Origin: DATDQA01 sp035292505 | GTDB taxonomy: Bacteria > Bacteroidota > Bacteroidia > Chitinophagales > Saprospiraceae | DNA: 64,000 bases | Direction of reading: 5' to 3' | NCBI GenBank assembly: GCA_035292505.1 | Contig: DATDQA010000022.1 | Span: 62,001-126,000, forward strand | Part shown: positions 52,551 through 62,055 of the stretch, piece by piece | Layout of the letters: every line of letters begins with the position of its first letter | Numbering within the stretch: position 1 is the stretch's first letter | Notes under the pieces: generated by a model | Databases searched by the model: none | What the model was told of the DNA's origin: nothing | The model's input: only the letters and a program-made list of their open reading frames with translations | Program-made: the position numbers and the translations under genes

Positions 52551-54686
52551 TTAAACTTTGACTTCCCCTTTAGCCTTTTCGATCACCTCAGTTGCAATGT
52601 TTTTAGGCACCTCTGCATAATGTGAAAATTCCATTGTCGAAGAGGCACGACCACTTGTGATCGTCCGTAACTGAGTGACATAACCAAACATTTCGGACAA
52701 AGGCACTTCTGCTTGTACGGCAATTGCACCACCAATCCGACCCTCCTGGCTTTTTGGCATTCCCCTTCTGCGATTGAGGTCTCCGATGACGTTGCCTACA
52801 AATTCTTCAGGTGTCACCACTTCAAGTTTCATAATAGGCTCCAGGATCACTGGTCCTGCTTTAGGAGCAGCAGCTCTGAATCCTTCTTTTGCACACAATT
52901 CAAACGCGATTGGCTTCGAATCTACTGCATGCGTCTGTCCGTCATAGACCTTTACTTTCATACTGTCCATCGTATATCCGGCGAGGACTCCATTATCCAT
53001 CATAGCGTTAAAGCCCTTTGTGATTGGAGCCATGAATTCTTTTGGAATAGAACCTCCGTGAATTCCATTGACAAATTGCAGCCTCACCTTTCCCGATTTG
53101 AAATCATCACTCTGGAGGAATTCGTCATCTGCAGGCCCTAATTCAAATGACATCTGTGCAAACAGACCGGAACCCCCGGTTTGTTTTTTGAGACGCTCTG
53201 TATGATCTACTAATCTCGTGAGTGCTTCTTTATAGTTGACTTGTGGTGCACCCTGATTGCACTCAACCTTGAACTCTCTACGTAGTCTGTCCACGATAAT
53301 CTCAAGGTGCAACTCACCCATCCCGGAGATCACTGTCTGATTGGTTTCTTCATCATAACGCACCCGGAATGTTGGATCTTCTTCTGCCAGTTTAGCCAGG
53401 GCCATCCCGAGTTTATCAAGATCCTTCTGCGATTTTGGTTCAACGGCAATCCCGATCACAGGATCCGGGAAGGTGATATTCTCAAGAATGATAGGTTTGT
53501 TGATATCACACAGTGTATCACCAGTGCGGATATCTTTGAAGCCCACTCCTGCCGCAATATCACCTGCATATACGGTGTCGATCGGATTCTGCTTGTTCGC
53601 ATGCATCTGATATACCCGTGAGATACGCTCTTTGTTTCCGCTCCGTGTGTTGAGTACATAAGAGCCCGCATTGAGTTTACCGGAGTATACCCGGAAGAAA
53701 CAAAGACGACCTACATAAGGATCTGTTGCAATTTTAAATGCCAATGCGGCAAATGGTTCATCGTCGGAAGGCTTCCGTGTAATGATCTCATCTGTATCGG
53801 GATGAATACCTTCCACAGCTTCCTTATCCAAAGGCGAAGGCAGGAATGCACATACGGCATCCAGCAATGACTGTACACCTTTATTCTTGAATGAGCTGCC
53901 ACACATCATCGGTACGATACTCATATCTATCGTAGCAGCACGAATGGCGGCACGAATTTCTTCAGGTGAGATGGAGTCCGGATTGTCGAAAAACTTCTCC
54001 ATGAGGCTCTCATCATATTCCGCAACGGCTTCAAGAAGTTTTGCTTTTTGTTCAATCACTGTCTCTTTCAGATCATCCGGAATCGGAATGACATCAAATG
54101 TCAAACCCATATCGTCATCATTCCAGACAATGGCTTCATTTGTGATCAGATCCACAATGCCGCGGAATTTTTCTTCAGCACCAATCGGCACCTGAATTGG
54201 AACAGCAGTCGCTCCCAGTTTTGCACGTACATCTTCCACGACGTTCATGAAGTCGGCACCGGAGCGGTCCATTTTGTTGACGAATCCAATTCTCGGTACG
54301 CGATAGCGATTTGCCTGACGCCACACTGTTTCACTTTGTGGTTCTACCCCCGAGACTGCACAGAACAAGGCAACCGTTCCATCCAACACCCGGAGGGATC
54401 GCTCTACTTCAACAGTAAAATCCACATGCCCCGGCGTATCGATGATATTGATCGAGTAATCTTTGTCATTCCACTTCCAGCCAACTTTAGTAGCGGCAGA
54501 GGTGATGGTAATCCCGCGTTCCTGCTCCTGTTCCATCCAGTCCATGGTGGCAGCGCCTTCATGTACTTCGCCCATCTTGTGCGAAATACCGGTATAATAG
54601 AGAATACGCTCGGTAGTCGTCGTCTTACCGGCATCAATATGCGCAGCAATGCCAATATTCCTTGTATATGCGAGGTCCTTTGCCAT
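52551..54686 (-). CDS. fusA: Elongation factor G
   Basis: EF-G is the GTPase that moves tRNAs and mRNA through the ribosome and helps recycle it. The 711-residue protein has G1 AHIDAGKTTTTERIL, switch-II DTPGHVDFTVEVERSLR, NKMDRSGADF, and domains II-V (domain IV loop HGGSIPKEFMAPITKGF; C-terminus GRASSTMEFSHYAEVP). It lies in the str-type block rpsL-rpsG-fusA. Confidence 0.97.
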   Translation of the reverse strand: MAKDLAYTRNIGIAAHIDAGKTTTTERILYYTGISHKMGEVHEGAATMDWMEQEQERGITITSAATKVGWKWNDKDYSINIIDTPGHVDFTVEVERSLRVLDGTVALFCAVSGVEPQSETVWRQANRYRVPRIGFVNKMDRSGADFMNVVEDVRAKLGATAVPIQVPIGAEEKFRGIVDLITNEAIVWNDDDMGLTFDVIPIPDDLKETVIEQKAKLLEAVAEYDESLMEKFFDNPDSISPEEIRAAIRAATIDMSIVPMMCGSSFKNKGVQSLLDAVCAFLPSPLDKEAVEGIHPDTDEIITRKPSDDEPFAALAFKIATDPYVGRLCFFRVYSGKLNAGSYVLNTRSGNKERISRVYQMHANKQNPIDTVYAGDIAAGVGFKDIRTGDTLCDINKPIILENITFPDPVIGIAVEPKSQKDLDKLGMALAKLAEEDPTFRVRYDEETNQTVISGMGELHLEIIVDRLRREFKVECNQGAPQVNYKEALTRLVDHTERLKKQTGGSGLFAQMSFELGPADDEFLQSDDFKSGKVRLQFVNGIHGGSIPKEFMAPITKGFNAMMDNGVLAGYTMDSMKVKVYDGQTHAVDSKPIAFELCAKEGFRAAAPKAGPVILEPIMKLEVVTPEEFVGNVIGDLNRRRGMPKSQEGRIGGAIAVQAEVPLSEMFGYVTQLRTITSGRASSTMEFSHYAEVPKNIATEVIEKAKGEVKV

Positions 54687-54695
54687 GCTATACCA

Positions 54696-55166
54696 TTACC
54701 GCATTCTGAAGTGAGCAAAGGCTCTGTTTGCTTCGGCCATTCTGTGAGTTTCTTCTTTTCGGCGTACTGCAGCGCCTTCACCTTTCGCGGCTGCAATAAG
54801 TTCATTCGCCAGCTTATCGGCCATACCTTTACCTGATCGCTCGCGCGCAAAACGGATGAGCCATTTCATGCCAATCGAGATTTTGCGCTTTGGGTGTATC
54901 TCGGTCGGAATCTGGAATGTAGCTCCACCAATACGGCGGCTTCTTACTTCCAAAGATGGTGTAGCATTCTCTAATGCACGTTTCCAGGTCTCATGCGGAT
55001 CCTGACCTGCACGTTCCTGAATCATGTCCATGGCATTATAGAAGATATTGAAGTTGACACTTTTCTTTCCTTCCCAGAGCATATTATTAACAAAACGCGT
55101 GACCATCGGATCGCTGTAACGTGGATCCGGTGCCATAGGTCTTGCTTTTGGTTTTCTCTTACGCAT
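54696..55166 (-). CDS. rpsG: 30S ribosomal protein S7
   Basis: S7 organises the 16S 3' domain and contacts the E-site tRNA. The 156-residue protein starts MRKRKPKARPMAPDPRYSDP and has FVNNMLWEGKKSVNFNIFYN and RRIGGATFQIPTEIHPKR. It ends nine bases before fusA. Confidence 0.97.
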   Translation of the reverse strand: MRKRKPKARPMAPDPRYSDPMVTRFVNNMLWEGKKSVNFNIFYNAMDMIQERAGQDPHETWKRALENATPSLEVRSRRIGGATFQIPTEIHPKRKISIGMKWLIRFARERSGKGMADKLANELIAAAKGEGAAVRRKEETHRMAEANRAFAHFRMR

Positions 55167-55204
55167 GCTGTCAACAGTATTATCAGTTTCTCAGTATTCT
55201 ATTT

Positions 55205-55579
55205 TTATTTCTTGGGGCGTTTTGTTCCGTATCTCGAGCGGCTCTTCAGACGGTTATTAACACCGGCAGTGTCCAGAGCACCACGCACGATCGTATAACG
55301 CACTCCAGGAAGGTCTTTTACCCGGCCACCGCGGATCAGGACGATCGAGTGCTCCTGAAGGTTGTGTCCTTCACCTGGGATATAAGAAATCACTTCGATG
55401 CCATTTGTCAGTCGCACTTTCGCCACCTTGCGCAACGCAGAGTTTGGCTTTTTGGGAGTCGTGGTATAGACACGCGTGCATACACCGCGTTTTTGCGGAC
55501 TACCGGCCAAAGCACGTGTCTTACTCTTATAGACTACCTTTTTCCGCCCTTTGCGTACGAGCTGATTAATCGTTGGCAT
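55205..55579 (-). CDS. rpsL: 30S ribosomal protein S12
   Basis: S12 works in decoding. The 124-residue protein has PKKPNSALRKVAKVRLTNG and IRGGRVKDLPGVRYTIVRG; both lysines that are linked to streptomycin response in other bacteria are present in wild-type form. First gene of the whole ribosomal block. Confidence 0.97.
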   Translation of the reverse strand: MPTINQLVRKGRKKVVYKSKTRALAGSPQKRGVCTRVYTTTPKKPNSALRKVAKVRLTNGIEVISYIPGEGHNLQEHSIVLIRGGRVKDLPGVRYTIVRGALDTAGVNNRLKSRSRYGTKRPKK

Positions 55580-55650
55580 ACTATGCTGATTATCTTTGTT
55601 TTAGACGACCTTTTAAGATGAAATTAGATTTGCTTCTTCAAAAGCGGATG

Positions 55651-55658
55651 CAAAGGTA
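55651..55658 (-). promoter_or_regulatory. -7 box of rpsL and the str-type block
   Basis: TTTACCTTTGC on the minus strand, with 71 bases between box and ATG. Same box and spacing as upstream of rplP. No TTTG at 19-22 bases. Confidence 0.5.
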
Positions 55659-55731
55659 AATTTTTTCCTCAATTAAATGACTGAATCAGCAGGGTATGCG
55701 TCAAAAATCGTCCTCACACGAAATCAGGCCT

Positions 55732-56166
55732 ATGATCAGGCAAGCGGTGGTCAGCGATCTCGAGGCCATTTTACAGCTCGTCCGGGAGTTGGCAGAATAC
55801 GAGCAAGCCCCTGGCAAGGTGACAGCGACTCTGGCCACCTACCAGGATGCCTTTACCGCCGGATATTTCGAAGCTCTGGTGGCTGATCTCAACGGCGAGA
55901 TCGTCGGGACTTCGATTTACTTCCGGGCCTTCTCCACCTGGAAAGGCAGAATGATGTACCTGGAGGATTTTGTCGTACACGAAGAGTACAGGAGACACGG
56001 GATCGGGAGGCTCCTCTTCGAAGCCTTTCTTGAGAAAGCGCAAGAAGCCCAATCAGTCCTTTGTAAATGGCAGGTATTGAGGTGGAATGAACCGGCTATC
56101 AATTTCTACAGGAAGTATGACACTGTCTTCGATGACGAGTGGGTAGATGTGAAGATATATTTCTAA
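55732..56166 (+). CDS. GNAT-family N-acetyltransferase
   Basis: A 144-residue acetyl-CoA-dependent acetyltransferase. The ATG at 55732 begins the fold (IRQAVVSDLEAILQLVREL). The acetyl-CoA-binding motif is VVHEEYRRHGIGRLLFEAFL, and RWNEPAINFYRKYDTVFDDEW is motif B. It resembles the diamine (spermidine) acetyltransferase branch, but the substrate is not certain. It is divergent from rpsL and alone on the plus strand. Confidence 0.88.
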   Translation: MIRQAVVSDLEAILQLVRELAEYEQAPGKVTATLATYQDAFTAGYFEALVADLNGEIVGTSIYFRAFSTWKGRMMYLEDFVVHEEYRRHGIGRLLFEAFLEKAQEAQSVLCKWQVLRWNEPAINFYRKYDTVFDDEWVDVKIYF

Positions 56167-56204
56167 GTTGTCGCTATGTCGCTTCTAAGTGGCTCAGTGG
56201 TGAT

Positions 56205-57182
56205 TTAAGAAGAGCGACTTACCAGCCCGTGAATAAAATCACGTAAGACCACCATTGGCTCGTTTGAGATACCGAGCTGATCGAGAGATTCCATCGCATT
56301 CTGAAAGAAATGTCTTCCGAGGTTGTCAGCCCGTTCTTTTACATTCAACTTATCGAAGAGGTTTAGCACCTGCTGAATCTTGACTTCGGGATTGGCTGCA
56401 TCTTTATTATAGAGTTCAGACAGGCTGGTTCTACCAACAGCAGTTGAAGATTCCCAGGCAAGCGCATAGAGGATGCTTTTCTTTTTCTGCAGAATGTCCC
56501 CTCCGCGCCTTTTACCTACAAGTTCTTCATCACCGTAAGCATCAAGGACATCATCCTGAATCTGAAAGGCCTTGCCAAGGTTGATCCCAATATCATTCAG
56601 GGTTTCTGTATCAGAAGGACTTGCATCTGCAAGTGAAGCGCCGATATGCATCGCACAACCAAGCAGTACAGCAGTTTTTTTCTCCACCATCAGCAGATAA
56701 TCATTGACTGTGACGTTGTCGCGATTTTCAAAATCCATATCCATTTGCTGACCTTCACAGATCTGCACTGCTGTATCGCTGAATTCTCCTATCACCTTGT
56801 ACACGTTTTGCCCGGCACAAGCAGAGAGGAGGAGATCAAAACTCCGGATGAGCATCAGGTCTCCGGCGAGGATAGCAGGGTTTGTGCCATACTTCGCATG
56901 CACTGATTTCTTTCCACGACGTAATTGCGCTGCATCCATAATGTCGTCATGGATGAGTGTGAAATTGTGGAAATACTCGAGTGCCAGAGCAGCAGGAAGG
57001 ACTCGTGAATAGTCTTCGCGATAAAGAGTATAAGATAAAAGCAACATGAGCGGACGAACACGCTTCCCGGGTTGCATGATTGTGTACTCTACAGGTTCGT
57101 AGAGAGACTGAGGAGAGTTCCGCACAGGAAACTGCCCCAGAAAGTCTTCAAAGGCGGTCTTCAGATTTGAAACTGAATGCAT
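56205..57182 (-). CDS. Polyprenyl (farnesyl/geranylgeranyl) diphosphate synthase
   Basis: This trans-prenyl transferase joins isopentenyl diphosphate units head to tail. The 325-residue protein has the first Asp-rich motif LIHDDIMDAAQLRRGKKSVH (DDxxD), a second one QIQDDVLDAYGD, and LMLIRSFDLLLS between. The start shows PGKRVRPLMLLLS. Chain length cannot be told with certainty; it resembles the short-chain group. It supplies isoprenoid precursors such as those for quinones or lipid carriers. Confidence 0.9.
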   Translation of the reverse strand: MHSVSNLKTAFEDFLGQFPVRNSPQSLYEPVEYTIMQPGKRVRPLMLLLSYTLYREDYSRVLPAALALEYFHNFTLIHDDIMDAAQLRRGKKSVHAKYGTNPAILAGDLMLIRSFDLLLSACAGQNVYKVIGEFSDTAVQICEGQQMDMDFENRDNVTVNDYLLMVEKKTAVLLGCAMHIGASLADASPSDTETLNDIGINLGKAFQIQDDVLDAYGDEELVGKRRGGDILQKKKSILYALAWESSTAVGRTSLSELYNKDAANPEVKIQQVLNLFDKLNVKERADNLGRHFFQNAMESLDQLGISNEPMVVLRDFIHGLVSRSS

Positions 57183-57329
57183 AGGGGTATAAAGAAAAGG
57201 AAAAAGAGGATTCTCGATTTTCGATTCTTCACTCTTGATTCAATGAAAAGGACGAACCTTTCCCTTCACCCTGGCAGGTTGAGATCTTTCAGGCAGGTAG
57301 CAGATTCGAAAAATCATATCAAATGCGAA

Positions 57330-60300
57330 CTACTCCTTTAGTACGATGAGTTTTTTACTCGCTGTAAAATCTCCAGCGCTCAGACGATAGGAGTACACAC
57401 CTGGTGATTTGAATTCTCTTTTATTCAATAGAAACTGATGATAGCCTTTTTCAAAATTGGTCGCCTCATTATAAACCTGATCACCATTTACATCGTAGAT
57501 GCTAAGGGTTACTTGCAATGCGGCCGGTAAGCTGAAGCCAATTGTCGTTTCGTCGGAGAATGGATTGGGTACATTTTGATAGAGGGCATACGCTGTACCG
57601 GCGAATTCATTCTCCGTGATACTCAAAGCGATATCCACTGTCTTCAAATCATCGGTGACTGCCGTCGACGGCACATATGCTTCAGCTTTTGTGATATCTG
57701 AAGTGAGGTTCAGCATTTCGCTGAGTGAGCCAGTTTCTGTTGCTGTGAAGATCAGGAAGAACAAAGGGTTAGCGGAGACTAAATGCCTACGCCTTGCTTC
57801 GGTTTTTGAAAAAGTCGCCGGTACCGGGCTAGCCCAGCTCATAGTGATGGCATCGTGGTGAACGGCAATGCAATCGGTTGTCACGTCAATACTGCCAGCT
57901 TTCACACCTGTATACTTAAGGCCTTTAGTCTGAAGGGTGAATTGAAAGCCAAGCAGATCTTGAAGTCCATCACAGTGTATCGGGGCTTCAATGACTTGGT
58001 TCTGTTTTACAGAGTGCTCATCAGTGTGCAACTGCAGTACAGGTCTTGTCTGTCGTGTAAGGATTTCTTCCGGGGTCAGATATGTTGTTCCATTCACATC
58101 ACCGACTTTCACACCATAAAAGTTTCCATCAAATTCCAGCTGACTACCTGCCGAATCAGTTTCAGGAAAAGGCCATGGACTGTTAAAATCAGGAAACACA
58201 TACAGAGTCGGTATAAACCGCCAACTTGTATTCTTCGGAAATCCAGACGTCAACCCAAGAATCAGTTTGCGCAATTCCACAATGTCCAGCGCGGAAACAG
58301 ACTCCGAATTGTTGATATCAGCGGCAATGTGTTGATATGGCGATTCAAGAAGTTGCGTGCCAAGGAGATGCTTTTGAATCCTGATCAGGTCGAGTGTACT
58401 CACACCGTTCTTTGGATCGTCATTCTTATACGGTACTATTTCGAAAAGAAGGAGAGGATTGATGACAAAGTGATCGTCATAATATCCTTCGTTATCGGTA
58501 AACGTAGTCAATACCGTATCCCCATTCGGCCATCTAAAGTCAACTTGTACCGATGGAATTCCCTGACCTCCTATTGTTGTGATGCGATAAGGTCCATAAC
58601 TGTCACATTCGCACGCGTTGTCATTGTCATCAAAGACAATAAATGTGGTACAGAAGTCTTTGTTTCTTTCATCCCATACAATAGAGTCATCGCAATCAAT
58701 ATCGATACCGGCATCGGCGATCCAAATTTCAAATAAGAAGGATGGGCCTTCACAAAGGATATCCCCGCAATCGAAGACCCTGGCTGGCTCATAGCTATTT
58801 CCACTGAAACTATATATCAGGTCGTCATATCCAGTGCAATCGTCCACGCTGTATCCAGAATCAAAGTCTCTCGCCCAAAGTGTCACCGAACCTGAACTCG
58901 GCAGCACAACAGATGAAAGCCCAACACAAATTGGTCTGGGCTTCTCACAGTCCTCTACGCGTATCAGGTATTCAAATATTGTTGTCTCATTGCAATCATT
59001 CACAACTGTCCAAAGCAAGCGATGATGTCTGTTAACAGATGCACATGACCCACTTGTATAGGGAACACCGTGCAGATGGATTTCATGATCTGCTGGCAGA
59101 GAGCTTGAGCGTGTATCAAAATTCAATACCACCTGTTGATTGAGATCAAGAGGTACTGTGGTGGCTGCAACAACTTGTACGAAGTCAATCCCATCGAATG
59201 GATAAAATCTGACATTATATGTTACATTACTACCGCACGTAGGAGTTACAGTCTGGGTTGACCAGATATGCAATGTACAACTTGATGCATCTGGATGGCC
59301 TTCACCCAGGTAGACTTGACTAGATGCAGGTAGCTCTGCATTGCTCATTGAAGTGCAGAAGATGAGTGTATCTGCACTTTGCGCATTGACGAATCCATTC
59401 GCTGTAAAATCTAATTTGACATCTCTGATTTCAATTTCTTCGGCGATTGAAGTCGCTGCTACATAGGCTTCAGCTCTTGTGATCCCGGAAGTGATATTGA
59501 GAAAATCACTCAGCACGCCATCTGTGGCAACTGTAAACTGTAAAGTGAAGAGTGGACCGTTGGCGACTACATGTCTTGCACCACCGCTAAAGCTACTGGC
59601 GACATGCGGTCGCTGTGCTCCGGCAGTTAAAAAAGTCACCGGTACTACATCGTTCCAGCTCATCGTGATGGCATCTTTGTGAATGCCAAAACATTCTGAT
59701 GAGACATCCAGGACACCAGCCTGCATGCCGACATATTTCAATCCTTTTGTTTCCAGAGTAAACTGGAAGCCGAGAATATCTTCGATCGCCTTTGAATAAA
59801 CCGGAATGACAATCGTCTCTCCTGCTTTCACGTTTCGATCGTCAATAAGGAGTTTCCATGATTCTTCTGGGCCTCTCGCATGAATCTCAGTAATACCTCC
59901 CATTGTACTGCCATTGACATCGCCGATTTTCACTCCGATAAAATTGCCATTGAAACCATCATAGTCATATTCGACAGATTCAGGAAAAGGCCATGGGTCA
60001 AGAGTATCCGGAAACATGTATGGCTTATGGACAAAGCGCCAGCTTTCGTTGTTTGGAAAATTCGATGTGAGTCCAAGAATGAGTTTCCTGATATTGATGA
60101 GATCAAGCACACTGACGCTTTCTGAATTATTGGCATCCGCAGCAATAAATTTATACGGAGAATCAAGCAACTGCGTGCCTAACAAGTGTTTCTGAAGTCT
60201 TACAAGATCCAGCGTGCTGACACCATTTTTAGCGTCGTCATTCTTGTGAGGCACCACGTCATAATGGAAGAGAGGATTGATGAAATGCGAAATATCATAG

Positions 60301-61343
60301 TAACCATCATCATCTGTCAACATATGATAAAGGACATTACCATTATGAACGAAATCGATACTGACATTTGCTATCCCAACTCCTCCAGGTGTGGTGATGC
60401 GTGTAATTGAAGAGCCGGAACTGTCACAAACATTCTCATTATCATCGATGACGATGAGTGTTGTGCACGAATCCTTGTTTCGTTCGCTCCATTCGATGCC
60501 GAGCGGTTGAATAAAGCCATTACAATTCAGGTCCCTGCCTTCATCCGCTATCCAAATCTCTACCAGGAAACTTGGACTCCCATTTGCTTCTATCGATGTA
60601 CAATCAAAGACCCGACTTGGTTCATAGAATTCTTTATTAAAGCTATATAAAAGGTCTTCCTCTTTTGTACAGTCGTCAATGCTCTGATTTTCGAAGTCTT
60701 TTGCCCATATGGTTAATACCCTGGAACTGGGCATCACTACAGAACTCAATCCAACACACGAAGGCTTGGGTTTATGACAATCATCAACTCCCAGATAGGA
60801 TGTAATGATCGAAGTATCACCGCAAGCATTCGAAATTGTCCATTCCATAAGATGGTATACATCGACACCGGGTACTCCATCGCAATTCCTGCTTGTATAT
60901 GCTAAACCGGATGTCCTGATCGGATGATCAGCGGGAAGACTGTTGTCACGTGTATCAAATGATAAAGTAGCGTGCTGATTGATATCAAGCTGAACCTCTC
61001 GTGAATCGATGACCTGGATTGCGTCAACTCCAGAGAAAGGATAGATCCGGACGCTGTACGTCATGCTCCCACCACAAGGATCAGTGACTTCTTGTGTCGT
61101 CCAAATATGCACAGAACAGGAACTTGCATCCGGATGACCCTCGCCAAGAAAAGTCTGGTTGTTAGGTGGCAACTCAGCATTACCGTAATCTACGCAAAAC
61201 AATAACGTATCAATTGCAACAAGGCTTTCAATATCAGCAATTCGTTGTGTCAGGGAAGATTGATCCGGAAAGTGGATGACTGAGAAGTCTGGTTTCAGTA
61301 GTGCAAAGAGCACTATTCCTGAGAAGATGGGGAGGTTTCTCAT
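57330..61343 (-). CDS. Type IX-secreted modular protein with two cohesin-like/dockerin-like modules
   Basis: The 1337-residue protein consists of two ~600-residue modules (about 45-650 and 658-1245) and a type IX C-terminal sorting domain (1250-1337: YALYQNVPNPFSDETTIGF ... FTASKKLIVLKE). Each module has a disulfide-rich beta region (LGEGHPDASSC, CVGLSSVV), an EF-hand-like loop (DIDCDDSIVWDERNK in the second), a dockerin-like pair (GVSTLDLVRLQKHLLGTQLL and NNSESVSVLDLINIRKLILG), and a cohesin-like domain (VKAGETIVIPVYSK, GFQFTLETKGLKY). The first ~20 residues (MRNLPIFSGIVLFALLKPDF) serve as export signal. No catalytic domain is visible, so it is probably a surface structural or adhesion protein. 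A similar gene lies upstream. Confidence 0.85.
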   Translation of the reverse strand: MRNLPIFSGIVLFALLKPDFSVIHFPDQSSLTQRIADIESLVAIDTLLFCVDYGNAELPPNNQTFLGEGHPDASSCSVHIWTTQEVTDPCGGSMTYSVRIYPFSGVDAIQVIDSREVQLDINQHATLSFDTRDNSLPADHPIRTSGLAYTSRNCDGVPGVDVYHLMEWTISNACGDTSIITSYLGVDDCHKPKPSCVGLSSVVMPSSRVLTIWAKDFENQSIDDCTKEEDLLYSFNKEFYEPSRVFDCTSIEANGSPSFLVEIWIADEGRDLNCNGFIQPLGIEWSERNKDSCTTLIVIDDNENVCDSSGSSITRITTPGGVGIANVSIDFVHNGNVLYHMLTDDDGYYDISHFINPLFHYDVVPHKNDDAKNGVSTLDLVRLQKHLLGTQLLDSPYKFIAADANNSESVSVLDLINIRKLILGLTSNFPNNESWRFVHKPYMFPDTLDPWPFPESVEYDYDGFNGNFIGVKIGDVNGSTMGGITEIHARGPEESWKLLIDDRNVKAGETIVIPVYSKAIEDILGFQFTLETKGLKYVGMQAGVLDVSSECFGIHKDAITMSWNDVVPVTFLTAGAQRPHVASSFSGGARHVVANGPLFTLQFTVATDGVLSDFLNITSGITRAEAYVAATSIAEEIEIRDVKLDFTANGFVNAQSADTLIFCTSMSNAELPASSQVYLGEGHPDASSCTLHIWSTQTVTPTCGSNVTYNVRFYPFDGIDFVQVVAATTVPLDLNQQVVLNFDTRSSSLPADHEIHLHGVPYTSGSCASVNRHHRLLWTVVNDCNETTIFEYLIRVEDCEKPRPICVGLSSVVLPSSGSVTLWARDFDSGYSVDDCTGYDDLIYSFSGNSYEPARVFDCGDILCEGPSFLFEIWIADAGIDIDCDDSIVWDERNKDFCTTFIVFDDNDNACECDSYGPYRITTIGGQGIPSVQVDFRWPNGDTVLTTFTDNEGYYDDHFVINPLLLFEIVPYKNDDPKNGVSTLDLIRIQKHLLGTQLLESPYQHIAADINNSESVSALDIVELRKLILGLTSGFPKNTSWRFIPTLYVFPDFNSPWPFPETDSAGSQLEFDGNFYGVKVGDVNGTTYLTPEEILTRQTRPVLQLHTDEHSVKQNQVIEAPIHCDGLQDLLGFQFTLQTKGLKYTGVKAGSIDVTTDCIAVHHDAITMSWASPVPATFSKTEARRRHLVSANPLFFLIFTATETGSLSEMLNLTSDITKAEAYVPSTAVTDDLKTVDIALSITENEFAGTAYALYQNVPNPFSDETTIGFSLPAALQVTLSIYDVNGDQVYNEATNFEKGYHQFLLNKREFKSPGVYSYRLSAGDFTASKKLIVLKE

Positions 61344-61382
61344 GGCGATATGTTTTTAGCTAAGGGATTAATAAGACCCGTT

Positions 61383-61562
61383 CTACACAAGTCTCTCTGC
61401 ACAATGGAACTCAATGTACAAAGAATAGACTAAATTATTGGAGAAATCAGAGGAAATGGAGGAAGAAGATGAATTTGACTTGCTGGGTTTCTGGAATGCA
61501 GTCATTTCGCGGGTGCCATGAAGACGTGATTGAATTACCTCAACAGGCGGACCCTGATGCAC
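61383..61562 (-). pseudogene. Possible 5' remnant of the intron-encoded protein reading frame
   Basis: A 59-codon frame opens with GTG at the point in domain IV where a group II intron reverse transcriptase would start. It reads VEVIQSRLHGTREMTAFQK, then a serine run, and stops at the edge of the following gene. None of the reverse transcriptase motifs (such as YADD) is present. It may be only chance. Confidence 0.3.
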
Positions 61563-61989
61563 TCATCGTTTACCTCCCACTTTCCGAGCAGTACTTCCAC
61601 TATGAGTCTGACAGTCCTCGACTTCTGACGGCTCAGCCTTATGTCTTCATAAGGGTTGTGTATCAAGTCATCACTCGTTAGCGTCCGGGTCTGCATCCTA
61701 AATTACACATGCTGTCAGATCTCCCCGGGTATTGCGCAGATACCTTCACACTTATACCTGTCGCATACACATGTCCTCCTGCTGTGTAAGAATTGGGCTT
61801 TAGAGATATTGGCTTCCTCACCCAAAGAACATGCCTCTGTGCGATTCCTGTTCGTCAGGCCAGCGTTTTGTTTCGGCTTCCTTAATCTATAGCTTCGCAT
61901 CTATAAACTTGCCGTTTAGCTAATGATTCCCCTTACCGGGGCTCATTGAAGACTTTCACTTCTAAGTATCTGCGCCCTGCTGGGCGCAC
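61440..61989 (-). mobile_element. 5' fragment of a bacterial group IIC intron (domains I to IV start)
   Basis: On the minus strand the segment begins GTGCGCCCAGCAGGGCGC, the group II GUGYG start. It continues with AGAAGTGAAAGTCTTC, then a block ending GGCCTGACGAACAGGAATC (61843-61862), then TACCCGGGGAGATCTGACAG (61712-61731), then GTCAGAAGTCGAGGACTG and CTCATAGT (61598-61629). These blocks, in this order, match my memory of the Oceanobacillus iheyensis IIC intron. Domains V and VI and the reverse transcriptase are absent, so this is an inactive remnant. The 3' limit (about 61440) is an estimate. It stands directly behind a terminator, the known preferred target of IIC introns. Confidence 0.85.
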
Positions 61990-61990
61990 C

Positions 61991-62024
61991 AACAAAAAGG
62001 CCTTGGCATCTCTGCCAAGGCCTT
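61991..62024 (-). terminator. Terminator of the second type IX-secreted protein gene (intron target)
   Basis: A perfect 12-pair stem (AAGGCCTTGGCA / TGCCAAGGCCTT) with a four-base loop, then TTTTTGTT on the minus strand, about 30 bases behind the stop at 62056. The intron fragment starts two bases after the T-rich tail. Confidence 0.9.
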
Positions 62025-62055
62025 GCATTATCAACCTGAGAAAAGAACAAACTTG

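Noticed and set aside
54048..54836. 262-codon open frame on the plus strand
   Set aside because: Antisense to fusA and rpsG, both intact and highly conserved; no recognisable protein features.
57855..58736. 293-codon open frame on the plus strand
   Set aside because: It lies entirely antisense to the long repeat protein, shows no family motif, and similar antisense frames occur over the paralogue, as expected from shared codon bias.
61469..61681. 70-codon open frame on the plus strand
   Set aside because: It lies inside the intron fragment on the opposite strand and resembles no known protein.
61440..61989. Insertion sequence or rRNA-like remnant
   Set aside because: No terminal inverted repeats, transposase pieces or rRNA blocks; the ordered conserved segments fit a group II intron better.
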